64,000 bases of DNA from Amorphoplanes friuliensis DSM 7358. GTDB lineage: Bacteria; Actinomycetota; Actinomycetes; Mycobacteriales; Micromonosporaceae. Position 1 is the stretch's first letter; every line of letters begins with the position of its first letter. The notes under the pieces are model-generated. The model made no database searches. It saw only the letters and a program-made list of their open reading frames with translations, and had not been told where the DNA came from. The translations under genes were made by a program, and so were the position numbers. Location of the stretch: contig NC_022657.1 of assembly GCF_000494755.1 (NCBI RefSeq), forward strand, positions 4,564,001 through 4,628,000, in the 5' to 3' direction. Shown in pieces: positions 34,844 to 42,092 of this stretch.

Positions 34844-35092
34844 CGGGCCGTCGGCGATCTGATCGTCCGGCTCCCCGGCCGTGGTCCAGACCTTCTCCGC
34901 GCGGTACGGGTATCCGTCCTGGCCCGGGGCCACGGCCCGGAACGTCACCGCCTGGCCGGCGGCGAGGGACCGGAAGCCGGGTCCGGCGATCGCCGAGAAG
35001 TGCACCCAGCAGCCGCCCGGCACGCCGGGACCGTCGAGGACACCCCAGCCCTCGCCGGCGTGGAACTCGCGCACGACGCCCGGCTGGCTCAT
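34793..35092 (-). CDS. Cold-shock-domain-like protein
   Basis: 99 residues. The first 70 match the cold-shock fold: GVVREFHAGEGWGVLDGPGV, WVHFSAIAGPGFRSLAAGQ, VTFRAVAPGQDGYPYRAEKV. The RNP1 motif is altered (GWGVLD in place of KGYGFI) and RNP2 is WVHFSA instead of FVHFSA, so nucleic acid binding may be weak. Its 3' end overlaps the convergent exporter gene by 51 bases. 14 bases downstream of the methyltransferase stop on the same strand, so probably the second gene of that transcript. Confidence 0.72.
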   Translation of the reverse strand: MSQPGVVREFHAGEGWGVLDGPGVPGGCWVHFSAIAGPGFRSLAAGQAVTFRAVAPGQDGYPYRAEKVWTTAGEPDDQIADGPSDAYGSSLTLSFDDPG

Positions 35093-35106
35093 GCCCCGAT
35101 TCTGGC

Positions 35107-35952
35107 CTACTGCCGGCGGCCGATCCAGGCGGTCCGGTCGCCGACGACGGTCAGGTCGTCGCGTTCGAGGACGGTCTCCGGGCCGTGGCCGTCCAGCAGC
35201 GTGTGCAGGGTGGCGCGGTCCTCGGCGGAGAGGCGGTTGTGCAGGCCGGTCCGCATGCGGTTGAGCACGGCGTGGGCGTACCGGGGAGTGGCCGGCGGGA
35301 GGGGCGCGACCAGGTTGATCCGGTAGTGGGGTGCCGCCACGACGGCGAAGCCGGCCTTCTCCAACAGGGGTCCCCAGTCCGCGCCGCGGTGGGGCATCTC
35401 CTCGGCGTGGTTCGCGGCCAGGGCGGCGTGCAGGCGGCCCTCGACACCGTTGCCGACGGAGTCCGGCAGGAAGCGGGGCATGCCCGCCGCCTCGACGAGG
35501 GCGATCAGGCCGCCGGGCCGGATCGCGCCGAGCGCGTTCCGGAGGACCCGGACCGGGTCCGCGACGTGGTGCATCGAGGCCGACGCCCACACCAGGTCGA
35601 CGTCGTCGACGTTCGGCCAGCCCTCGTCCAGGTCCGCCGGGACGGTCTGGACGCGGCCGCCCACGCCGGCGTGGCCGGCCTTGGCCCGCAGGCGTTCGAG
35701 CATGTCGGGGGAGACGTCGACGGCGATCAGCTCGGCCGCGGGGAACCGTGCGGCGAGGGCCAGGGTGCCGGCACCCGTCCCGCTGCCGAGGTCGAGGATC
35801 CGGCGCGGTTCCTCCCCGGCGGTCTCCGCGACCTCGGTGATGAACTCCGCCTGGTACGCGTGCAGGACCTCGGCGTCGAGGTCGAGCAGGTCGGGCAGGC
35901 CGTCGGTCGAGTGGTCGTGCTGGTGGTCGTGCCCGTGGTGGTGATTTCCCAT
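35107..35952 (-). CDS. SAM-dependent methyltransferase with His-rich N-terminus
   Basis: 281 residues. Opens with NHHHGHDHQHDHSTDG, a metal-binding-type His cluster. The methyltransferase core has RILDLGSGTGAGTLALAARF (motif I), ELIAVDVSPDMLERL (motif II) and DLVWASASMHHVADP (motif IV). Small-molecule UbiE/CoQ-like methylation is likely. Divergent from the XRE-cupin regulator across 47 bases, within which a candidate operator lies, so that regulator probably controls it. Confidence 0.82.
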   Translation of the reverse strand: MGNHHHGHDHQHDHSTDGLPDLLDLDAEVLHAYQAEFITEVAETAGEEPRRILDLGSGTGAGTLALAARFPAAELIAVDVSPDMLERLRAKAGHAGVGGRVQTVPADLDEGWPNVDDVDLVWASASMHHVADPVRVLRNALGAIRPGGLIALVEAAGMPRFLPDSVGNGVEGRLHAALAANHAEEMPHRGADWGPLLEKAGFAVVAAPHYRINLVAPLPPATPRYAHAVLNRMRTGLHNRLSAEDRATLHTLLDGHGPETVLERDDLTVVGDRTAWIGRRQ

Positions 35953-35972
35953 GAACCGACCCTAGCCGCGGA

Positions 35973-36009
35973 TTGCGTCAACGACATAGTCTCTTGCGTA
36001 TGACGCAAG
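35973..36009 (+). promoter_or_regulatory. Operator and promoter at the XRE regulator start
   Basis: CTTGCGT, ATG, ACGCAAG (35993-36009) is a 17-base palindrome centred on the start codon itself; a half site TTGCGTCA lies at 35973-35980 in inverted relation to TGACGCAA at 36001-36008. TAGTCT (35987-35992) is a -10 box 7 bases before the ATG, giving a leaderless message that the palindrome would block. The site also lies between this gene and the divergent methyltransferase. Confidence 0.55.
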
Positions 36010-36569
36010 ACGGAGAGCTCGACTCCATCGTCCGGAAAAGGATCAGGGGTCTGCGGGTGGCCCGGGACTGGTCGCTCGACGAGCTGGCGAGCCGCTGTTA
36101 CCTGAGCCCGTCGACGCTGAGCCGCATCGAGACCGGCCACCGCCGGATCGCCCTCGACCAGCTCGCGCCGATCGCCCGCGCCCTCGGCACCACCCTCGAC
36201 CAGCTGGTGGAGCCGGTCGACGACGAGGACGTGGTGATCCGGCCGCACCGCGACGAGGGGCGGGGGATGACCACGTGGCTGCTGTCCCGCGAGTCCGGCC
36301 CGGGCGGCCACACCGTCGCGAAGATCCGCGTCACCCGGCCCGCGCCGACCGACCTCCGGGTGCACCCCGGCCGGGACTGGCTGACCGTGCTCTCCGGCAC
36401 CGTCGTCCTGCGCCTGGGGGAGCGGACGATCCTGGTCCGGGCCGGGGAAGCAGCGGAGTTCTCGACCATGGTCCCGCACGCCTTCGGCGCCCACGACGGC
36501 CCGGCCGAGCTGCTCTGCATCCTCGACAACGACGGCCAGCGCACCCACCTGGCCCACGATCATTCCTAG
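36000..36569 (+). CDS. XRE-cupin transcriptional regulator
   Basis: 189 residues: Cro/C1 HTH at about 10-70 (RGLRVARDWSLDELASRCYL, then SPSTLSRIETGHRRIALDQL) and a cupin sensor domain at 100-175 (LRVHPGRDWLTVLSGTVVLR, RAGEAAEFSTMVPHAF). Start at ATG 36000 since it is preceded by TAGTCT and covered by the palindrome; a TTG at 35973 would extend it by nine residues. Such proteins sense a small ligand and often repress a neighbouring enzyme, here the divergent methyltransferase. Confidence 0.85.
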   Translation: MTQDGELDSIVRKRIRGLRVARDWSLDELASRCYLSPSTLSRIETGHRRIALDQLAPIARALGTTLDQLVEPVDDEDVVIRPHRDEGRGMTTWLLSRESGPGGHTVAKIRVTRPAPTDLRVHPGRDWLTVLSGTVVLRLGERTILVRAGEAAEFSTMVPHAFGAHDGPAELLCILDNDGQRTHLAHDHS

Positions 36570-36679
36570 CCGATCAGGTGGGTCGCACCCGCGACGGCGG
36601 CAGCGGCGAGGGACAGGACGAGGGCCCAGCGGCGGTGGGACGCGGTGGCGCCCGCACGGACCGGCATGTATTTCTGCAT
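36566..36679 (-). CDS. 37-aa membrane miniprotein
   Basis: A short frame with ATG 36679 and TAG 36566: a basic N-terminus (MQKYMPVRAGATASHRRW) followed by a 17-residue hydrophobic segment (ALVLSLAAAAVAGATHL) and the end. Topology of a single-span small protein with positive-inside charge. Ribosome site is weak. The stop overlaps the convergent XRE-cupin stop by two bases. Supported only by composition and position. Confidence 0.4.
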   Translation of the reverse strand: MQKYMPVRAGATASHRRWALVLSLAAAAVAGATHLIG

Positions 36680-36765
36680 GCCTGAAATCTACGTTTCGCA
36701 CTGTATGAGACGCCAGTCCCGAAACACCTTCTCGTCCGCAAAGCTCCCGGCTCTGCCAGGTCGTC

Positions 36766-37548
36766 CTAATCCTTCCGGGTACGCCCGCGGTCCGGCGCCG
36801 GCACCGCGTCGTCGTAGGCGCCGGACACCCCGGCGTACCGCTCGCCGTGCAGGTAGGGCCACGGGTTCGCGACACAGCCGTGCAGGCCGAGCGTCTGCTG
36901 CTGCATCACGGGCGCGGGCTCGCCCTTGCCCGGGCACCGCTCGTGGCCGTGCCCGAACCGGTGCCCGACCTCGTGGTTCACCATGTACTGCCGGTACGTC
37001 GCCAGGGAAGCGCCGTAACCCGGGACACCCTTGACCCAGCGGGCGACGTTGAGCACCACCTTGTCGCCGTTGCGGCAGGACGTGTAGCCGTCGGCCGAGC
37101 TGCCGCAGAGCCGGTCGCGGGTGCGCGGGGTGGCCAGGTAGATCGTGAAGTCGTACGGCTCACCCGGACCGGACCGGCGTAGTTTGCGCTTCCAGCCGCG
37201 CGGGTCGTTCAGGGTCTTCGTGACCGCGTCGGCGAACGTGGTGGCGCGTACCCCTTTGATGTCGGTCTCGACCAGGACCCGGTAGCGCAGCAGCGGGCCC
37301 CTGGCCCCGGCCTGCTTGCTGCCCGCGGCGATCCGGTACTTGCGGTGGCCCGCGGCCGGGTAGGTGATCGGGACCGGTGCCGCTGTGTGCGACACCGCAG
37401 GTCTCGGCGCCACGGTGGTGTGGGCGGGCGCCGACGCGAACGGGCCGCACCCGGACAGCAGCCCGAGCGCGGCCACGGCGATCAGCGCTCCGGTCCGTCC
37501 CACGCCACACCATCGGAACCTGCGGCCGGGAGCTGAGGCAGGACTCAC
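36766..37548 (-). CDS. DUF3152 lipoprotein, putative zinc metallopeptidase-like
   Basis: 260 residues from GTG 37548, coupled to asnB by GTGA. The signal ends in GLLSGC, a lipobox, giving Cys around position 34 as the lipid site. The C-terminal 170 residues are DUF3152, with VNHEVGHRFGHGHERC, a HExGHxxGxxH metzincin-type zinc site, and four further Cys (RLCGS, TSCRN, ERCPG, HGCVA) likely in disulfides. So it may be a surface metalloprotease; activity is unproven for the family. Coupling to asnB is curious given the different compartments. Confidence 0.8.
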   Translation of the reverse strand: MSPASAPGRRFRWCGVGRTGALIAVAALGLLSGCGPFASAPAHTTVAPRPAVSHTAAPVPITYPAAGHRKYRIAAGSKQAGARGPLLRYRVLVETDIKGVRATTFADAVTKTLNDPRGWKRKLRRSGPGEPYDFTIYLATPRTRDRLCGSSADGYTSCRNGDKVVLNVARWVKGVPGYGASLATYRQYMVNHEVGHRFGHGHERCPGKGEPAPVMQQQTLGLHGCVANPWPYLHGERYAGVSGAYDDAVPAPDRGRTRKD

Positions 37549-39464
37549 GCCGCGGCGACCGCCGGACGGGCCGGTGACGGGTCGATCGCCTTCTCGACGG
37601 TGATCGCGTGCCACAGGCAGAACATCGCCACGGTCCAGACCTTGCGCGAGTTGTCCGCGACACCCGCACGGTGGTCGGCCAGCAGGCGCTGGGCGTAACC
37701 GAGGTCGAGCAGGTGACCGGTCGGCGAACGGTCCATCAGGTCGGCGATCCAGTCGCCGATGTCACCCTTGAGCCACAGCCGGGTCGGGGTCGGGAAGCCC
37801 AGCTTGCGGCGGTCACGCACCGACTCGGGCACGATGCCCCGCATCGCCTCGCGCAGCGCCCACTTGGTCGTCCGGTTGCCCGCCGGCAGCTTCAGCTCGG
37901 TCGGCAGGCCCGCGGCCGCCGCGTAGACCGCCTGGTCCAGGAACGGGACGCGCAGCTCCAGCGAGTGCGCCATCGACATCCGGTCGGCCTTGGCCAGGAT
38001 GTCACCGGGCAGCCAGGTGTGCAGGTCCACGTACTGCATCGACGCCACGTCGTCGACGTCGGCCGTCTCGGCGTACAGGGAGGCGGTGATGGTGGTGTGG
38101 GGGTCGGCCGTGAAACGCATCAGCTCGGCCTTCTCCGCGGGGGAGAAGATGCGGGCGTTGCCGTAGTAACGCTCCTCGATGGGGGTGGTGCCGCGCTCCA
38201 GGAAGCTGTGGCCCTTGACGCCCTCGGGGATGACCTTGGACAGGTTGCGCAGGCCGCGCTTCATGCCGGCGGGCAGGCGCTCGATGCCCGCGAGCGACAT
38301 GGGCTCGCGGTAGATCGTGTAACCGCCGAACAGCTCGTCCGAGCCCTCACCGGACAGCACCACCGTGACGTAGCGGGACGCGGTCTCGGCCAGGAAGTAG
38401 AGCGGGACCAGCGACGGGTCGGCGACCGGGTCGTCGAGCAGCTGCACGATCCGGGGCAGCTCGCGGATCACGTCGTCCTCGGTGACCACGGTCGGCGTCA
38501 GCCGCACACCGAGCTGGTTCGCGGTGTCCTGGGCGATCTCGATCTCCGAGTAGCCCTCGTGGGCGAAGCCCGCCGTGAACGCGTGCAGATCCGGCTTCAC
38601 CTCGGCGGCCAGCGCGACGATCGCGGACGAGTCGACACCGCTGGACAGGAACGCCCCGACCGGAACCTCGGCGTGCAGGTGCTTGCGCACGCTGTCCCGC
38701 AACGAGTCGCGGATCGCGTGGATCGCCGCGTCCGGCCGCACGTTCAGCGGGCGCAGCGACGGCCGGAAGTACCGGTGCAGGCGCTGGCCGCCGCCGGGGG
38801 TCCAGGTCATCCGGTGCCCCGGCGGCAGCCGTCGCACGTGCCGGTGCAGGGTCAACGGGTCCGGCACGTACTGCAGGGTCAGGTAGTGCGCGAGGGCGTC
38901 GGTGTCCAGCGCCGCCCCCGAGTCACCGCTGAACGGCAGCAGCGCCTTGCGCTCACTGGCGATGAACAGCCCGTCCGCGGTCTCCAGCAGGTACAGCGGC
39001 TTGATGCCGAACGGGTCGCGGACCGCGTGCACCGTCCCGGTCCAGTGGTCGTACGCGACGAAGGCGAACATGCCGCGCAGCCGGGGCAGCGCCGCCGCAC
39101 CCCAGTAGTGGAACGCCGCCGCCAGGACCTCGGTGTCACCCTGGGTCGCGAACGTCGCCTGGTGCTCCCGGATCAGGTCGGCCCGCAGCTCCCGGTAGTT
39201 GTAGATCTCGCCGTTGAACACCACGGTCCAGCGGCCCGCCTGCGGCCCGTCGGCCGGGTAGTGCGCCGGCTGGCGGCTCTCCGCGACGTCGACGATGGCC
39301 AGCCGCTTGAAGCCGAACGCCAGCCCGTCGCCGAACTCCACCTGCGTGTCGTCGGGCCCGCGGTGGTGCATCGTGTCCAGCGCCGCGGCGAACGCGGCGG
39401 CCGACGCGGGGTCCGGCACACCGGCGTGCGGGCGGCTGCTCACGAAGACGCTCAGTCCACACAT
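37545..39464 (-). CDS. asnB: Glutamine-hydrolysing asparagine synthase
   Basis: 639 residues. Cys2 is the glutaminase nucleophile (MCGLSVFVS), followed by RGPDDTQVEF, VFNGEIYNYRELR and the synthetase domain with FLSSGVDSSAIVALAAEV (pyrophosphate loop) and LSGEGSDELFGGYTIY. Makes Asn from Asp, Gln and ATP; some members of this group act on other carboxylates, for instance in cell-wall or antibiotic amidation. Divergent from a response regulator with a shared 12-base box. It is translationally coupled to the DUF3152 gene downstream. Confidence 0.93.
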   Translation of the reverse strand: MCGLSVFVSSRPHAGVPDPASAAAFAAALDTMHHRGPDDTQVEFGDGLAFGFKRLAIVDVAESRQPAHYPADGPQAGRWTVVFNGEIYNYRELRADLIREHQATFATQGDTEVLAAAFHYWGAAALPRLRGMFAFVAYDHWTGTVHAVRDPFGIKPLYLLETADGLFIASERKALLPFSGDSGAALDTDALAHYLTLQYVPDPLTLHRHVRRLPPGHRMTWTPGGGQRLHRYFRPSLRPLNVRPDAAIHAIRDSLRDSVRKHLHAEVPVGAFLSSGVDSSAIVALAAEVKPDLHAFTAGFAHEGYSEIEIAQDTANQLGVRLTPTVVTEDDVIRELPRIVQLLDDPVADPSLVPLYFLAETASRYVTVVLSGEGSDELFGGYTIYREPMSLAGIERLPAGMKRGLRNLSKVIPEGVKGHSFLERGTTPIEERYYGNARIFSPAEKAELMRFTADPHTTITASLYAETADVDDVASMQYVDLHTWLPGDILAKADRMSMAHSLELRVPFLDQAVYAAAAGLPTELKLPAGNRTTKWALREAMRGIVPESVRDRRKLGFPTPTRLWLKGDIGDWIADLMDRSPTGHLLDLGYAQRLLADHRAGVADNSRKVWTVAMFCLWHAITVEKAIDPSPARPAVAAA

Positions 39465-39511
39465 CGCGAAACTCCTTCTCGATCGGCAAGCGAGCCGAAC
39501 CTAGGGAGTCA

Positions 39512-39581
39512 CCTGTGAAGAACTTGTGCGGAACTGGCCCGGATCCACGCCGGCACCGGAATCGGCCGGGTTCTTCACAGG
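39512..39581. promoter_or_regulatory. Paired GTTCTTCACAGG boxes between asnB and the response regulator
   Basis: GTTCTTCACAGG occurs on the minus strand at 39523-39512 and on the plus strand at 39570-39581, a perfect 12-base inverted pair 46 bases apart. Each box is 47-49 bases from the start of the gene it points to (asnB at 39464, the regulator at 39631). This symmetry suggests a shared regulator, possibly the response regulator itself. Confidence 0.55.
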
Positions 39582-39630
39582 AACCGGACAATTCTTGGCC
39601 GGGGTCGACAGCCTGGGACAGAATCCCTTC

Positions 39631-40314
39631 GTGACCGCACGCATCCTGGTGGCCGACGACGACCCGAAGCACGCCCAGCTCATCCGGCTCTATCTCGAGC
39701 GGGAAGGGCACCAGGTGCTCACGGTGGGTGACGGGCGTGCCGCGCTGGAGCAGGCCCGGGCCCGCAAGCCCGACCTGGTCATCCTCGACATCATGATGCC
39801 GCTGGTCGACGGTCTCGACGTCTGCCGCATCCTGCGCGCCGAATCGTCCATCGCCATCCTGCTCGTCACCGCCCGCTCGTCGGAGAACGACATGCTGCTC
39901 GGTCTCGACATCGGCGCCGACGACTACCTGGCCAAACCGGTCAGCCCGCGCGAGCTCACCGCCCGCGTCCGGGCCCTGCTCCGCCGCATCGGCGCCACCG
40001 ACACGAACGCCGCCACGCTGCGGGTCGGCGCGCTCGAGGTCGACGCCGGCCGCTTCGAGGTCCGGGTCGGCGGTGAGCCGGTCAACCTCACCGCGAAGGA
40101 GTTCGGCATCGTCGAGCTGCTCGCCCGCGAGCCGGGACGCGTCTTCACCCGCGGCCAGATCATCGACAAGACGTTCGGCTTCGAGCAGGAGGTCTCCGAG
40201 CGTACGGTCGACGCCCACGTGGTCAACCTGCGCCGCAAGATCGAGGAGAACCCGGCCGAGCCGCGGTACGTGCAGACCGTCTACGGCCGGGGGTACAGGA
40301 TGGCCGAGCAGTGA
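39631..40314 (+). CDS. OmpR/PhoB-type response regulator
   Basis: 227 residues from GTG 39631 (TARILVADDDPKHAQLIRLY). Receiver domain 1-120 with acidic pair D9-D11, phosphorylation site D53 in LVILDIMMP, Thr in LLVTARS and Lys in DYLAKPVSPRE. Winged HTH at about 130-227 (LTAKEFGIVELLAREPGRVF, then VDAHVVNLRRKIE). Overlaps the kinase gene by ATGA-like coupling (start 40311). Probably binds the upstream box pair. Confidence 0.93.
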   Translation: MTARILVADDDPKHAQLIRLYLEREGHQVLTVGDGRAALEQARARKPDLVILDIMMPLVDGLDVCRILRAESSIAILLVTARSSENDMLLGLDIGADDYLAKPVSPRELTARVRALLRRIGATDTNAATLRVGALEVDAGRFEVRVGGEPVNLTAKEFGIVELLAREPGRVFTRGQIIDKTFGFEQEVSERTVDAHVVNLRRKIEENPAEPRYVQTVYGRGYRMAEQ

Positions 40315-42092
40315 GTTTCCGCCTGCGGATCTTCCTGCTGGTGGTGGCGGTGGCCGTCACCGCGATCGGGGCGACCGCCTGGCTGACGCTCAGCCTCACC
40401 TCCCGTGAGGTGACCCGCGCCCAGGAGTCGTCGGAGAAACACGCGACCGAGATCCGCGACGCCATCGAACGGTACGGCGTCACCCACGGCCGTTGGAACG
40501 GTCTCGACACGCTCGTCCGGGAGCTCTCCGAGCGGACCGGCCTCCACATCCAGGTGAGCACCACCCCCAGCGACCAGCCGATCGTCGACTCGGACAACCT
40601 CGCGGGCCGCGCCTCCGGACCGCTGCAGGCCGTCCCGATCTCGGTCGAGCCCCGCCCGAAGCTCAGCATCTCGAACGCGCTGTTCGCCGACAGCAAGTCC
40701 GCGGACATCATGTTCCTCAAGCTGAACGGCCGGATCTCGCCGGACACACCGATCGCGCCGAGGAACCTGTTCGGCGCCGAGCCCCGGGACCCGTACCGCG
40801 GCTCGCCGATCGCGCTGATGCTGCGCCAGCTCGCGCAGTACCGGGCCGGGCTGGTCGCCGTGCGCTGCATCGCGGACGAGAACCCCGGCCAGCCCGACGC
40901 GCTCGCCCTGGACAGTGCGCCTTACCTGAGCAAGGCCCAGATCACGACGTATTCCGCCTGCGTCAAGCGGGCCTCCGTCAAGGTCCTCGAGGACACCGCC
41001 TGGCTGGCGGACAACTGGCGTACCTTCGCCGCCTGCGCGACCACCCAGGGCGCGCTGGGCCGGGAGGGCTGCATGACGGCGACCTTCTTCGACGGCGCCG
41101 GCAGCACCTCCGCGGTGGCCGTCGAGGTCTTCCTCGGCGCCCCGACCGGCGCCGCCATCGAGGACCTCGGCCGGCCGGCCGTCCTGGGAGCTGCCGGCCT
41201 CATCGTGGTGGCCCTCATCGGTACGGCGTGGATCGCGCGCCGCGTCAGCCGGCCCGTCAACCGCCTCACCTTCGCGTCGCTGCTCCTGGCCGGGGGCAAG
41301 CTCGACGTCCGCGTACCGGCGAACGGGCGGGGTGAGCTCGCCCAGCTGTCGTCGTCCTTCAACGCCATGGCCGAGGCCGTGCAGCGCAGCGAGGAACGCC
41401 AGCGCCGCCTGGTCGCCGACGTCGCCCACGAGCTGCGCACACCGCTGTCGAACCTCCGCGGCTACCTCGAAGGCCTCTCCGACGGGGTGGTCGAGCCGAG
41501 CCGCGACCTCTTCGCGTCGCTGCACGAGGAGACGCTCCTGCAGGGCCGCATCCTCGACGACCTGCAGGTCCTGGCCCTGGCCGAGGCGGGCAACCTCGGG
41601 TACACCCGGACCCCGGTGGACCTCGCGGACCTGGTCGGCAACGGCTCGACGGCCCACCGGGCGGTCGCGAAGGAGGCGGGCATCGCCCTGACCGTCGACG
41701 TCCCGGCCCCCGTCCGGGTCGAGGCCGACCCCGACCGCCTCCGCCAGGTCCTCGGCAACCTGCTCACCAACGCCATCCGGTACACCGATGCGGGCGGCCA
41801 CGTCCTGGTCCGCGTCCGCGAGGAGGCCTCGGAGGCGGTCCTGACCGTCGAGGACACCGGCGTGGGCATGACGGAGGCCGACCTGTCCCGCGTCTTCGAC
41901 CGCTTCTGGCGGGCCGACCCGGCCCGTCAGCGCGCCACCGGCGGCACCGGCCTGGGCATGACCATCGCGCACCGCATCGTCACCGACCACGGCGGCCGCA
42001 TCGAGGTCACCAGCGAACTCGGCAAGGGCACCAAATTCACGGTGCACCTGCCGATTGCCACGGCGACCGTCAGTGCGGGCCGACGGCGATGA
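40311..42092 (+). CDS. Sensor histidine kinase with a large extracytoplasmic domain
   Basis: 593 residues: TM1 at 7-28, an unusually large external region of about 260 residues with four Cys (around 184, 222, 242, 252, probably paired), TM2 at 294-313 (AAGLIVVALIGTAWIARRV), HAMP, then the kinase: VADVAHELRTPLSNLRGYLE (H-box), NLLTNAIRYTDAGG (N), VEDTGVGM (G1) and GGTGLGMTIAHRIV (G2). The external domain has no recognised family. Pairs with the preceding response regulator. Confidence 0.92.
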   Translation: MSFRLRIFLLVVAVAVTAIGATAWLTLSLTSREVTRAQESSEKHATEIRDAIERYGVTHGRWNGLDTLVRELSERTGLHIQVSTTPSDQPIVDSDNLAGRASGPLQAVPISVEPRPKLSISNALFADSKSADIMFLKLNGRISPDTPIAPRNLFGAEPRDPYRGSPIALMLRQLAQYRAGLVAVRCIADENPGQPDALALDSAPYLSKAQITTYSACVKRASVKVLEDTAWLADNWRTFAACATTQGALGREGCMTATFFDGAGSTSAVAVEVFLGAPTGAAIEDLGRPAVLGAAGLIVVALIGTAWIARRVSRPVNRLTFASLLLAGGKLDVRVPANGRGELAQLSSSFNAMAEAVQRSEERQRRLVADVAHELRTPLSNLRGYLEGLSDGVVEPSRDLFASLHEETLLQGRILDDLQVLALAEAGNLGYTRTPVDLADLVGNGSTAHRAVAKEAGIALTVDVPAPVRVEADPDRLRQVLGNLLTNAIRYTDAGGHVLVRVREEASEAVLTVEDTGVGMTEADLSRVFDRFWRADPARQRATGGTGLGMTIAHRIVTDHGGRIEVTSELGKGTKFTVHLPIATATVSAGRRR

